Shown: positions 34,101 to 45,520 of the stretch, piece by piece | Layout: every line of letters begins with the position of its first letter | Position numbering within the stretch: the stretch's first letter is position 1 | From: Lolium rigidum | Lineage: Eukaryota > Streptophyta > Magnoliopsida > Poales > Poaceae | Direction: 5' to 3' | Length of the DNA stretch: 64,000 nucleotides | Assembly (NCBI RefSeq): GCF_022539505.1 | Contig: NC_061510.1 | Location: forward strand, 96,488,292 to 96,552,291 | Made by a program: the position numbers and the translations under genes | Notes under the pieces: generated by a model | What the model was told of the DNA's origin: nothing | The model's input: the letters and a program-made list of their open reading frames with translations, nothing else | Databases searched by the model: none

Positions 34101-34933
34101 GCGCAACCATACCCAAAAGAAGTGGTGCGGGCTTTATTTCGATGACGCCGCTTTTGGTTGGAAAACGACCTACTGACTAGTGTACAATTCCAAGCTGATC
34201 GTCAGCACCACCCAACTTTTCTGCACTTGCTCCCTGCACTCCTGTTTTTCTTTGGATTTTATTTACATCTTCAGTTAAAAAAGATTTGACTGTGCACCAA
34301 GGTTAGTGAAACTTAAGATTCAATTCAACAAAGAAGAAAATATATTATTTGTTCCTCGTTAGTTTACGGGCCAAAATGCAGAGGTTGGAGACTTGGAGTA
34401 GGACCGAGCAGTGAGATGGATGGCCGTCGTCCACGTGGCGGTCGGTCAAAGCCGAAGAAGTATCATCTTCCGTTCTTTCAGAACATGGCAAAGCGTCGTC
34501 AAACAGAGTACTAAGTACTATTTTTTATGTTAGTTTTCTTTTGCTTCTTAGCAGGGTAATTTTATTTTGCTTCTTAGCAGGGTAACTTAAACCTTTGCAT
34601 TCCATGATTCCGATCGCTTGTAGCAGAGCACCGGCAAAACCAAAATTAGAAGCATACGGAGCCGAGAGGATTAGCGAACCTGATGGACTGCAGCTGCTGC
34701 GTGCGGCGGCCCTCCTCGGAGATGGCGGCGGCGAAGGGCGAGACGGCGGCGCCGTCGGCCTGCTTGATGGGCGTGGTGGGGGCGGAGCGCTTCCGCTGCA
34801 TGGAGTGCAGCTCGTCGATGTTCTGCGCCCGCACCGGCGCCGAGCTGTCGTCGTGGCAGATCCCGTTCTCGTGCTCCTTCTTCGTCGCCGCGCCGTTGGT
34901 GTCGATCCTCGCCAAGCCGTTCGGGGTCGCCAT
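31134..34933 (-). CDS. PCK: Phosphoenolpyruvate carboxykinase (ATP), cytosolic
   Basis: It converts oxaloacetate and ATP to PEP, CO2 and ADP, in gluconeogenesis, amino-acid metabolism and, in some grasses, C4 decarboxylation. Ten exons, all phase-consistent with GT-AG borders: 34933-34680, 33776-33562, 33464-33311, 33195-32711, 32507-32334, 32241-32176, 32066-31888, 31797-31628, 31528-31360, 31277-31134. They total 2010 bases (669 residues plus stop), the usual plant length. Family motifs seen include [31 protein letters not shown], the P-loop [11 protein letters not shown] split across the exon 4/5 border, metal-binding [16 protein letters not shown] and [14 protein letters not shown]. The N-terminal extension has KRSAPTTP, a basic Ser/Thr site like those phosphorylated in plant PEPCK, and a run of seven histidines in exon 2. 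The start ATG lies in GCCATGG. No defect is seen and it should be functional. Confidence 0.97.
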
Positions 34934-35155
34934 GGCCGACTTCTCCTCCTCCTGTCACCCCAAAGAAGAAAACAACAACCACATTAGCGATCCTACCACC
35001 ATTGGTGCAAATAGCTTGCGAATGGAATCAACCAGGGGAAGGCAGAGACACGCACGAGATGAGAACAAGGGTACGTGCGCAGTAGGGGTGGCGGTGGAGA
35101 CGATGACACGAGCTACTGAGGGAGATGTGGGGCAGATGGGTCGAGCTCGGGGTGG

Positions 35156-35163
35156 CTTTTAAA
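35156..35163 (-). promoter_or_regulatory. TATA-like box of the PEPCK promoter
   Basis: TTTAAAAG on the minus strand about 225 bases upstream of the ATG, giving an inferred leader of about 190-200 nt. The leader carries no intron that I can see. Confidence 0.5.
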
Positions 35164-35438
35164 GGGGCTCTCGGAGCTACTAACCATGGTTAGGTCTAGG
35201 TGACCTGACCACACACCCTGGTTGGGGATAACGTCGCTGGTTGCGTTGGGGACTTCCGGAGTCGGGGGAGCTTGTGGTTAACGCGCGCGGGAGCTGGAAA
35301 TCACCACCAAAGTTCATTGCGCGCACTAAATGAGTTCAGATGGAACAGGGGAATAAAACGCTTGGACTAGGTATTTAGACCTCTCATTAACGTGGAATGG
35401 GACGGTTTCTATAGTGGATTGATAGAAACCAGTCACAT

Positions 35439-35659
35439 GCTGGAGGATCTTCTTGGGGCTGCCCGTCGCATATCTACACCGTCCAGCCTCTGAGTGCACC
35501 TCTTGTGTGGGGTGATGTATCGTCTATCTCGTGTGTGTGGGCGTGTTGTGCTTGCCCCAGCAGACTCTTGATGTGAGGTGTGTGTGTTGTGTGTTGTATC
35601 TGAACTATGTATGCTTGTGGTTGCTTTATTTATAAAGCGGGGCGAAAGCCTGTTTCGAG
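35439..35659 (+). mobile_element. 5'-truncated LINE tail in the PEPCK upstream region
   Basis: The segment ends AAAGCGGGGCGAAAGCCTGTTTCGAG, the same terminus as the LINE at 9163. It is flanked by a 15-base duplication AGAAACCAGTCA(C/T)AT at 35424-35438 and 35660-35674, with one mismatch. It is 221 bp, non-coding, and about 300-500 bp upstream of the PEPCK transcription start. Confidence 0.75.
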
Positions 35660-35674
35660 AGAAACCAGTCATAT

Positions 35675-36896
35675 TTGTTCTCAAAATTTTAGCCGTTGGA
35701 TCAGTTCGTGGTCGAAGAGTGGATCCTTGAATGGATGAGATGGTCATCGTGGTATGTGTTTGATTCTATCTTTTGACGTGCCGATATGGTTTTTCTTCCT
35801 AAAGTAATGGGGCAAAGACACTTTAAGATTTCATAAGGATCAGATCATACAAATCAAATAACCTACATAAGAAGAATTTCTCAAAATTTAAATCTTCCAA
35901 AATTCCTATGAAATTTGAATATAAAACAGTGATGAAAAGGTTTTTCAAGGAATCTTATAAATGGATGTACCACACACTTGTATTACTTTGAAGAAGTAAC
36001 CAATCACTTATACAATCCAAGGGACTCCTATTATCCTTGTCTTAGTTTGTGTATTTAGTAGTGTTTATCCGAATCGGTTTACGAGGGTTATTTTTAGTTT
36101 TTCTACTACAACAAAAATATATATTCTTGAAATCATAGGCTTTTCCCCTAAAATATACCAATAAACTATGTGCCTGCAAAATTTGCCTTCCCAACTTTCC
36201 ACGACTCTAGGTGCCTCAAAGTCCAGCCCTCAACGTTGTGGAAAATAACATCATCACATTTTTTTTGCGGATAACACAGTAACATATTAACTATATAGAT
36301 ATATCATGCATCTATAATGCCACAGATCTCAAATCAAACTTCACAATATGGGTCGAGAAATAAAAACTACTATGGTTGTCAACTTGAGAACATTGTACTT
36401 TGCATGTTGACCTTGCTTTACAATATATTTTTGAACAACCTTAATTTATAATTTGTTGTCGAAAATTCATCACAAGAATAAATAATAATATGAAAAGTAG
36501 GCAAGAGTATGTTATAGAAAATGGATAATTATAATCTACCGCGATGCCAAACGAAGCCTTCGCCATAGTTGGAGTCATGGGTTTGTTTATTTTGTAAGAG
36601 CTACAAGGGAGAACAATGAAGTGACACTTTTGGTAGAGTGTGTGACTGATGACTCAAATATATTCATATCCAGTGGGATTTAATGTAAATTCAAATTGTA
36701 ACCATGATGACACGATTTTGTGGACGGACTTAGCATCCCTACCGCTAGGGCAACCGCCCTGGCTTTCCCATGGCACAAAGCTTGCGATTTATGATTTTGT
36801 ATAGCGATTTCGTTCACCATTTGGTAGCTCGACCTCATTTGCCAGGATTCTGGAATTTTTATTTTGTCTCTGACACTCAGTCAATTATAAATATAT
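35675..36896. other. Intergenic DNA upstream of PEPCK, no gene
   Basis: AT-rich. The stretch 35820-36030 has words typical of old MITEs (GATTTCATAAGGATC, CCTATGAAATTTGAAT) but no paired ends were found. Confidence 0.5.
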
Positions 36897-37264
36897 ATGT
36901 TTCCTATATATAGAACTTCCATCCCCTCTCCTCCCTTCCCACCTTCGCACCGGGTCGTCTCGCGCGAGGCGGCTCCGGGCGACGATCCGAACCTAAGAAG
37001 AGGTGGCCCATCTTTCTCCTCCTGCCCGCTGCCGCCGTCGGGGTCGGCGGTAGCGGTCGCGTCCGGCTGCCAAAAGCAGGGGCGGTGGTGGCGCGTCCAT
37101 GGACTCCCCTTCGCACGAAGGCGGGGTCTTTCAGGGGCGGCGACGGTGGACAGCGGGTCTGGTGGCGGTGGCCTTCTGCTACTGCACCTAGATCATGGCG
37201 GGAGATGCGGTGGTGTGGCGGAACTCGGCGGGGAAAGGGCGACGGCGGGATCGCTGCTGACCTC
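36897..37264 (+). other. GC-rich fragment, possibly the 5' end of a LINE or a captured gene exon, cut by element D
   Basis: Abrupt change from AT-rich to GC-rich DNA after a TATATATA stretch. An open frame rich in Arg, Gly, Pro and Ser runs into the D LTR at 37265. Composition resembles 29681-30439. No domain recognised. Confidence 0.35.
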
Positions 37265-38332
37265 TGATGCGCGTAGATGTACACGTCCGTTGGGAACCCC
37301 AAGAGGAAGGTGTGATGCGCACAGCAGCAAGTTTTTCCTCAGTAAGAAACCAAGGTTATCGAACCAGTAGGAGCCAAGAAGCACGTGAAGGTTGTTGGTG
37401 GAGGAATGTAGTGCGGCGCAACACCAGTGAAACCGGCGCCAACGTGGAACCTGCACAACACAATCAAAGTACTTTGCCCCAACGTAACGGTGAGGTTGTC
37501 AATCTCACCGGCTTGCTGAAAACAAAGGATTAAGCATATCGAGTGGAAGATGGTGTTTGTTTGCAAAGAACAAGTAAAGCGAGTAGAATGTATTCAGATG
37601 TAAAAGAATGGACCGGGGTCCACAGTTCACTAGAGGTGTCTCTCCAATAAGATAACTAACATGCTGGGTGAACAAATTACAGGCGGGCAATTGACAAATA
37701 AAGATTCAATACATATCAACGATGATTACTATGTGATTTAATCGGGGCATTACGACAAAGTATATAGACCGCTATCCAGCATGCATCTATGCCTAAATAA
37801 TCCACCTTCGAGTTATCATCCGAACCCCTTCCGGTATTAAGTTGTAAACAACGAGATAATTGCATTAAGTATGGTGCGTAATGTAATCAACACAAATATC
37901 CTTAGACAAAGCATCAATGTTTTATCCCTAGTAGCAACAAGCACATCCACAACCTTAGAACTTTCCGTCACTATCCCGCATTAAATGGAGGCATGAACCC
38001 ACTATCGAGCATAATTACTCCCTCTTGGAGTTACAAGTATCAACTTGGCCAAAGCCTCTACTAGCAACGGAGAGCATGCAAGAACATAAACAACACATAT
38101 ATGATAGATTGATAATCAACTTAACATAATATTCTATATTCATCGGATCCCGCCAAACACAACATGTAGCATTACAAATAGATGATCTTGATCATGTTAG
38201 GCAGCTCACAAGATCTATAACAATGATAGCACAAGCGAAGAAGACAACCATCTAGCTACTGCTATGGACCCATAGTCCAAGGATGAACTACACACGCATC
38301 AATTCGGAGGCGGGCATGATGATGTAGAGCCC
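37265..38332 (-). repeat. Element D 3' LTR, first part
   Basis: Starts TGATGCGCGTAGATG on the plus strand and is interrupted by C at 38332. With 42440-42954 it gives 1583 bp. Confidence 0.85.
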
Positions 38333-38540
38333 TGATACGTCTCCAACGTATCTATAATTTCTTATGTTCCATGCCACATTATTGATGATATCTACATGTT
38401 TTGTTCACACTTTGTATCGTTTTGATGCGTTTTCCGGAACTAACCTATTAACGAGATGCCGAAGTGCCACTTCCTGTTTTCTGCTGTTTTTGGTTTCAGA
38501 AATCCTAGTAAGGAAATATTCTCGGAATCGGACGAAATCG

Positions 38541-40750
38541 GACGATTTGCTGTCTGTCTCTGAAAAAAATCAAAAAAATCTGCAAATTTACGTGTGTGAT
38601 CCTCAGATATGTACGCAACTTTCATTAGTTTTGAGTTTTTCCATTTGAGCAAGTTAAGTGCCCCTTCCAGGTTCGTCTTTACGGACTGTTCTGTTTTTGA
38701 CAGATTATGCCTTTTATTTCGCATTGCCGCTTTTGTTAAGTTGAATGATTTTCTTTGTTCCATTAACTTTCAGAAGTTTTGTGCAATGTCCAGAAGTGTT
38801 AAGAATGATTGTGTCACCTATGAACATGTGAATTTTGATTATGCACTAACCCTCTAATGAGTTTGCTTAAAGTTTGGTGTGGAGGGAGTTTTCAAGGGTC
38901 AATAGAAGAGGGTGATATACTATGATCAAGAAGAGTGAAAGGTCTAAGCTTGGGGATGCCCCGGTGGTTCATCCCTGCATATTTTAAGAAGACTCAAGCA
39001 TCTAAGCTTGGGGATGCCCAAGGCATCCCCTTCTTCATCGACAACTTATCAGGTCACTTCTAGTGAAACTATATTTTTATTCCGTCACATCTTATGTGCT
39101 TTACTTGGAGCGTCTGTTTGTTTTTGTTTTTGTTTTTGTATGGATAAATGCTTGTGTGGGAGAGAGACACGCTCCGCTGGTTCATTTGAACACATGTATT
39201 CTTAGCTTTTAATTTTCATGGCGAAGGTTGAAACTGCTTCGTTAAAATTGTTATATGGTTGGAAACAGAAAATGCTACATGTAGTAATTGATAAAATGTC
39301 TTGGATAATGTGATACTTGGCAATTGTTGTGCTCATGTTTAAGCTCTTGCATCATATACTTTGCACCTATTAATGAAGAAATACATAGAGCTCGCTAAAA
39401 TTTGGTTTGCATAATTGGTCTCTCCAAGGTCTAGATAATTTGTAGTAAAGAGTTTGAACAACAAGGAAGACGGTGAAGAGTCTTATAATGTTTACAATAT
39501 GTCTTTTATGTGAGTTTTGCTGCACCAGTTCATCCTTGTGTTTGTTTCAAATAAACCTTGCTAGCCTAAGCCTTGTATCGAGAGGGAATACTTCTCATGC
39601 ATCCAAATCCTTGAGCCAACCACTATGCCATTTGTGTCCACCATACCTACCTACTACATGGTATTTTTCCTCCATTCCAAAGTAAATTGCTTGAGTGTTA
39701 TCTTTAAACAATTCAAAATTTATCACCTCTGATTTGTGTCAATGTTTTATAGCTCATGAGGAAGTATGTGGTGTTTATCTTTCAATCTTGTTGGGCAACT
39801 TTCACCAATGGACTAGTGGCTTCATCCGCTTATCCAATAATTTTGCAAAAAGAGTCGGCAATGGGATTCCCAGTCCCAAATTAATTAACCAAAATAGACA
39901 CTCCTCCATGGTATGTGATTGTTGGACGGCACCCGAAGGATTCGGTTAGCCATGGCTTGAGAAAGCAAAGGTGGGGAGGAGTGTCAACATAATAAAACTA
40001 AAATAAAAAGGCACTCCTTCATGGTATGAGATTGTTGGCGGGCACCCGAGGATTCGGTTAGCCATGGTTTGTGAAAGAAAGGTTGGAAGGAGTGCCACAC
40101 AAAAATAAAAATAAAATGGGAGCCGCTCTTTGAAGGTTTGTCCGGCAAGGGGTTAGAGTACCCACTACCATTCGTTGACAACAACAAACACCTCTCAAAA
40201 TTTTACTTTTTATGCTCTCTATATGTTTTCAAAACCAAAGCTCCAGCACAAATATAGCAATCAATGCTTCCCTCTGCGAAGGGCCATTCTTTTACTTTTA
40301 TTGTTGAGTCAGTTCACCTATTTCTCTCCATCTCAAGAAGCAAACACTTGTGTGAACTGTGCATTGATTCCTACATACTTGCATATTGCACTTATTATAT
40401 TACTTTGCATTGACAACTATCCATGAGATATACATCTTACAAGTTGAAAGCAACCTCTGAAACTTAATCTTCCATTGTGTTGCTTCAATGCCTTTACTTT
40501 GAATTTATTGCTTTATGAGTTAACTCTTATGCAAGACTTATTGATGTTTGTCTTGAAAGTACTATTCATGAAAAGTCTTTGCTTTATGATTCATTTGTTT
40601 ACTCATGTCATTACCATTGTTTTTGATCGCTGCATTCATTACATATGCTTACAATAGTATGATCAAGGTTATGATGGCATGTCACTTAAGAAATTATCAT
40701 TGTTATCGTTTACCTACTCAAGGACGAGTAGGAACTAAGCTTGGGGATGC
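38541..40750 (+). other. Element C 3' untranslated region
   Basis: Non-coding and collinear with E 47840-50212, including the 9-bp hairpin at 39010-39030. A local stretch of about 400 bases (39735-40165) is not shared with the other elements and contains an internal duplication (CCATGGTATGTGATTGTTGG-like units near 39905 and 40018). Confidence 0.65.
40713..40732 (+). promoter_or_regulatory. Conserved pre-PPT hairpin, element C copy
   Basis: Seven-base stem CCTACTC/GAGTAGG with a six-base loop, 18 bases before the LTR. Two pairs differ from B in a compensated way. Confidence 0.65.
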
Positions 40751-42434
40751 TGATACGTCTCCAACGTATCTATAATTTCTTATGTTCCATGCCACATTAT
40801 TGATGATATCTACATGTTTTGTTCACACTTTGTATCGTTTTGATGCCTTTTCCGGAACTAACCTATTGACGAGATGCCGAAGTGCCAGTTCCTATTTTCT
40901 GCTATTTTTGGTTTCAGAAATCCTAGTAAGGAAGTATTCTCGGAATCGGACGAAATCAACGCCCAAGATCTTATATTTACACGAAGCTTCCAGAACACCC
41001 GAGAGGAACCAGAGGGGGGCCACAGGGGCCCCACACACCATGGCGGCGCGGCCAGAGGGGGGGCGCGCCGGGCTAGTGTGTGGGCCCCCCGTAGCCCTTC
41101 CGACTCCGCCCTTTCGCCTATAAAGTCTCCCTGACCTAAAACCCCGATACGAATAAGCCACGGTACGAGAAAAGTTCCAGAGCCGCCGCCATCGCGAAGC
41201 CAAGATCTGGGGGACAGGAGTCTCTGTTCCGGCACGCCGCCGGGACGGGGAAGTGCCCCGGAAGGCTCCTCCATCGACACCACCGCCATCTTCATCACCG
41301 CTGCTGTCTCCCATGAGGAGGGAGTAGTTCTCCATCGAGGCTAAGGGTTGTACCGGTAGCTATGTGGTTAATCTCTCTCCTATGTACTTCAATACAATAA
41401 TCTCATGAGCTGCCTTACATGATTGAGATTCATATGATGATGCTTGTAATCTAGATGTCATTATGCTAGTCAAGTGGATTTTACTTATGTGATCTCCGGA
41501 GACTCCTTGTCCCACGTGTGTAAAGGTGACGAGTGTGTGCACCGTGTGGGTCTCTTAGGCTATATTTCACAGAATACTTATTCACTCGTTATGAATGGCA
41601 TAGTGAAGTGCTTATTTATATCCCTTTATGATTGCAATGTGCTTTGTATCGCTACTAGTCTATGTGCTACTCATGTGATGTTATTTAAGTAGTCTATTCC
41701 TCCCGCATGGTGTAATGGTGACGAGTGTGTGCATCGTGTAGTTCTTGTCGTAGATTATGATCATAATCTCTTGTAGGTTATGGAGTTGATTATCGCTATG
41801 ATAGTATTGATGTGATTTATTCCCCCTTCATAGTGTAAAGGTGACAGTGTGTATGCTATGTTAGTACTCGGTCTATTTCGCTCTAAGGTTACTTAAACAT
41901 GAATATCGAATGTTGTGGAGCTTGTTAACTCCGGCATTGAGGGTTCGTGTAATCCTACGCAACGAATGATGTTCATTATCAAACAAGATTATATGTAGCA
42001 CAAATGAGAGAAGTTATTATTTATTATGCGATCAATGTTGAGAGTGTCCACTAGTGAAAGTATGATCCCTAGGCCTTGTTTCCAATACAGCAAACACCGT
42101 TTATTTACTGTTCTGTTGCATGTTTACTCGCTGTCATATTTTATTCAGATTGCTATTACCACTCATATACATCCACACTACTTGTATTTCACTATCTATT
42201 CGCCGAACTAGTGCACCTATACATCTGACAAGTGTATTAGGTGTGTTGGGGACACAAGAAACTTCTTGTATCGTGATTGCAGGGTTGCTTGAGAGGGATA
42301 TCATTGACCTCTTCCTCCCTGAGTTTGATAAACCTTGGGTGATCCACTTAAGGGAAAACTTGCTGCTGTTCTACAAACCTCTGCTCTTGGAGGCCCAACA
42401 CTGTCTACAAGAATAGAAGCACCCGTACACATCA
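40751..42434 (+). repeat. Element C 3' LTR
   Basis: TGATACGTCTCC to GTACACATCA, B-like subtype with a TATA box at 41119-41125. Confidence 0.85.
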
Positions 42435-42439
42435 AGCCC

Positions 42440-42954
42440 CTCCGGTGATGATTCCCCTCTCCGGCAGGGTGCCGGAGGCGATCTCCTGAATCCCCCGAGA
42501 TGGGATTCGCGACGGCGGCGTCTCTGGAAGGTTTTCCATATCGTGGCTCTCGGTACAGGGGGTTTCGCGACGAAGGATATTTGTAGGCGGAAGGGTAGGT
42601 CAGGGGGCGACGCGAGGGGCCCAGACAACAGGGCCACGCGGCCAGGGCCTGGGCCGCGCCGCCCTGGTGTCTGGCCACCTCGTGGCCCCACTTCGTCTCC
42701 CTTTCGGTCTTCTGGAAGCTTCGTGTAAAAATAGGCCCATGGGCGTTGATTTCGTCCAATTCCGAGAATATTTCCTTACTAGGATTTCTGAAACCAAAAA
42801 CAGCAGAAAACAGCAACTGGCACTTCGGCATCTTGTTAATAGGTTAGTGCCGGAAAATGTATAATAATGTCTGTAAAGTATGTATAAAACATTCAAGTAT
42901 TGTAATAAAAGTAGCATGGAACATAAGAAATTATAGATACGTTTGCGACGTATA
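42440..42954 (-). repeat. Element D 3' LTR, second part
   Basis: Resumes after C. It ends at the family palindrome, here decayed to GATACGTTTGCGACGTATA. Confidence 0.85.
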
Positions 42955-43671
42955 AAGCATCCCCAAGCTTAGTTCCTACTCGTCCTCGAGTAGGTAAACG
43001 ATAACACAAATAATTTCTGAAGTGACATGCTACCAACATAATCTTGATCAACATTATTGTAAAGCATATGAGATGAATGGAGTGATATGAACAAAAGATT
43101 GCTAACAAAGATAATGACTAAACAAATGAATCATATAGCAAAACTTTTCATGAATAGTACTTTCAAGATAAGTATCAATAAGAGTTGCATAAGAGCTAAC
43201 TCATAAGCAATAAATTCTAAGTAGAATGCATTGAAGCAACACAAAGGATGATTAAGTTTCAGCGAATGCTTTCAACTTGTAACATGTATATCTCATGGAT
43301 ATTTGTCAACATAGAGTAATATAACAAGTGCAATAAGTAAACATGTAAGAATCAATGCACACAGTTAACACAAGTGTTTGCTTCTAAGATAGAAAGGAAT
43401 GGGTAAACTGACTCAACATAAAGTAAAAGAATGGCCCTTCGCAGAGGGAAGCATGGATTACTATTTTTGTGCTAGAGCTTTTGTTTTGAAAACAAAGAAA
43501 CAATTTTGTCAACGGTAGTAATAATTCATATGTGCTATGCATAATACTTCCTACAAGTTGCATGTCTCATGCATAGAGTACTAATAGTGCTCGCACCTTG
43601 TCCAACTTAGCTCGGAAACACGGATTATCATCACATGACATATGCTTCAACCAAGTGTCACGAAGGGGTAA
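42955..43671 (-). other. Element D 3' untranslated region, LTR-proximal part
   Basis: Non-coding. Contains the polypurine tract complement next to the LTR. Cut by element E at 43671. Confidence 0.75.
42975..42994 (-). promoter_or_regulatory. Conserved pre-PPT hairpin, element D copy
   Basis: Eight-base stem CCTACTCG/CGAGTAGG with a four-base loop, 20 bases from the LTR. It is the longest stem of the set. Confidence 0.65.
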
Positions 43672-45264
43672 TGATACGTCTCCAACGTATCGATAATTTC
43701 TTATGTTCCATGCCACTTTATTGATGATACCTACATGTTTTGTGCACATTATATGTCATATTTATGCATTTTCTGGAACTAACCTATTAACAAGATGCCG
43801 AAGAGCCGCTTGCTCGTTTTCTGCTGTTTTTGGTTTCGTAAATCCTAGTAAGGAAATATTCTCGGAATTGGACGAAATCTTCGCCCGTGGTCCTATTTTT
43901 GCACGAAGCTTCCAGAAGACCGAAGAGCTAAGGAAGTGGGGCCACGAGGCGCCAGCACCATAGGCCGGCGCGGCCCAGGCCCTGGCCGCGCCGACCTAGG
44001 GTGTGGGGCCCTCGTGTGGCCCCCTGACCTACCTTTCCGCCTACTTAAAGCCTCCGTCGCGAAACCCCCAGTACCGAGAGCCACGATACAGAAAACCTTC
44101 CAGAGACGCCGCCGCCGCGAATCCCATCTCGGGGGATTCAGGAGATCGCCTCCGGCACCCTGCCGGAGAGGGGATTCATCTCCCGGAGGACTCTACACCG
44201 CCATGGTCGCCTCCGGAGTGATGAGTGAGTAGTTCACCCTCGGACCATGGGTCCATAGCAGTAGCTAGATGGTCGTCTTCTCCTTGTTGTGCTTCATTGT
44301 TGGATCTTGTGAGCTGCCTAACATGATCAAGATCATCTATCTGTAATACTATATGTTGTGTTTGTCGAGATCCGATGGATAGAGAGTACTATGATTATGG
44401 TGATTATCAATCTATTGTTTATGTGTTGTTTATGATCTTGCATGCTCTCCGTTATTAGTAGAGGCTCGGCCAAGTTTGTACTCTTAACTCCAAGAGGGAG
44501 TATTTATGCTCGATAGTGGGTTCATGCCTTCATTGACACCTGGGACAAGTGACGAAAGTTCTAAGGTTGTGATGTGCTGTTGCCACTAGGGATAAAACAT
44601 TGATTCTATGTCTAAGGATGTAGTTGTCGATTACATTACGCACCATACTTAATGCAATTGTCCGTTGCTTAGCAACTTAATACCGAATGGGGTTCGGATG
44701 ATAACTCGAAGGTGGACTTTTAGGCATAGATGCGATTGGATGGCGGTCTATGTACTTTGTCGTAATGCCCAATTAAATCTCACTATATTTATCATATCAT
44801 GTATATGCATTGTTATGCCTTTCTCTATTTGTCAATTGCCCGACTGTAATTTGTTCACCCAACATGCTTTTATCTTATGGGAGAGACACCTCTAGTGAAC
44901 TCGTGGACCCCGGTCCTATTCTTTACATAGCATACAATCTATCGCAATTGTGTTTTACTATTTTCTTGCAAACATTTTCCACTCGATACGTTTAATCCTT
45001 TGTTACGGCAAGCCGGTGAGATTGACAACCTCATCTGTTTCGTTGGGGCAAAGTACTTTGGTTGTGTTTTGCAGTGTTCCGCGTTGGCGCCGGAATCCCC
45101 GGTGTTGCGCCGCATCACATTTCGCGACCATCAACCCTCAACGTGCTTCTTGGCTCCTACTGGTTCGATTAAACCTTGGTTTCATACTCGAGGGAAACTT
45201 GCTTCTATACGCATCATACCTTCCACTTGGGGTTCCCAACGGACGTGTGCATCTACGCGTATCA
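43672..45264 (+). repeat. Element E 5' LTR
   Basis: Intact, TGATACGTCTCC to ACGCGTATCA. Nearly identical to 50213-51803, with differences clustered at CTG/CAG sites. Confidence 0.9.
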
Positions 45265-45275
45265 AGCTAAATTTC

Positions 45276-45293
45276 TGGCGCCGTTGCCGGGGA
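45276..45293 (+). promoter_or_regulatory. Element E primer-binding site, perfect tRNA-Asp complement
   Basis: TGGCGCCGTTGCCGGGGA, 12 bases after the LTR. Confidence 0.85.
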
Positions 45294-45520
45294 GATCAAG
45301 ACACGCTGCAAGGGGAGTCTCCACTTCTCAATCTCTTTACTTTGTTTTTGTCTTGCTTTATTTTATTTACTACTTTGTTTGCTGCACTAAATCAAAACAC
45401 AAAAAAAAATTCGTTGCTAGCTTTACTTTATTTACTGTCTTCCTCTCCATATCAAAAACACACAAAAAATTAGTTACTTGCATTTACTTTATCTAGTTTG
45501 CTTTATTTACTGTTGCTAAA

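Larger units (their letters stand above)
38333..42434 (+). mobile_element. Element C: internally deleted Athila-like retrotransposon
   Basis: Flanked by the duplication AGCCC at 38328-38332 and 42435-42439. Only the first 208 bases of the 5' LTR remain (38333-38540). They join directly to a point inside the 3' untranslated region (38541-40750), so the rest of the 5' LTR, primer site and coding region are lost. The 3' LTR (40751-42434, 1684 bp) is intact and of the B subtype. Confidence 0.85.

Noticed and set aside
36897..37264. A host gene first exon
   Set aside because: No recognisable protein and no splice-compatible continuation beyond element D inside the window. Kept only as a GC-rich fragment.
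38333..42434. C as a solo LTR or two unrelated LTRs
   Set aside because: The polypurine tract and 3' region lie between the two LTR pieces and one AGCCC duplication flanks both.
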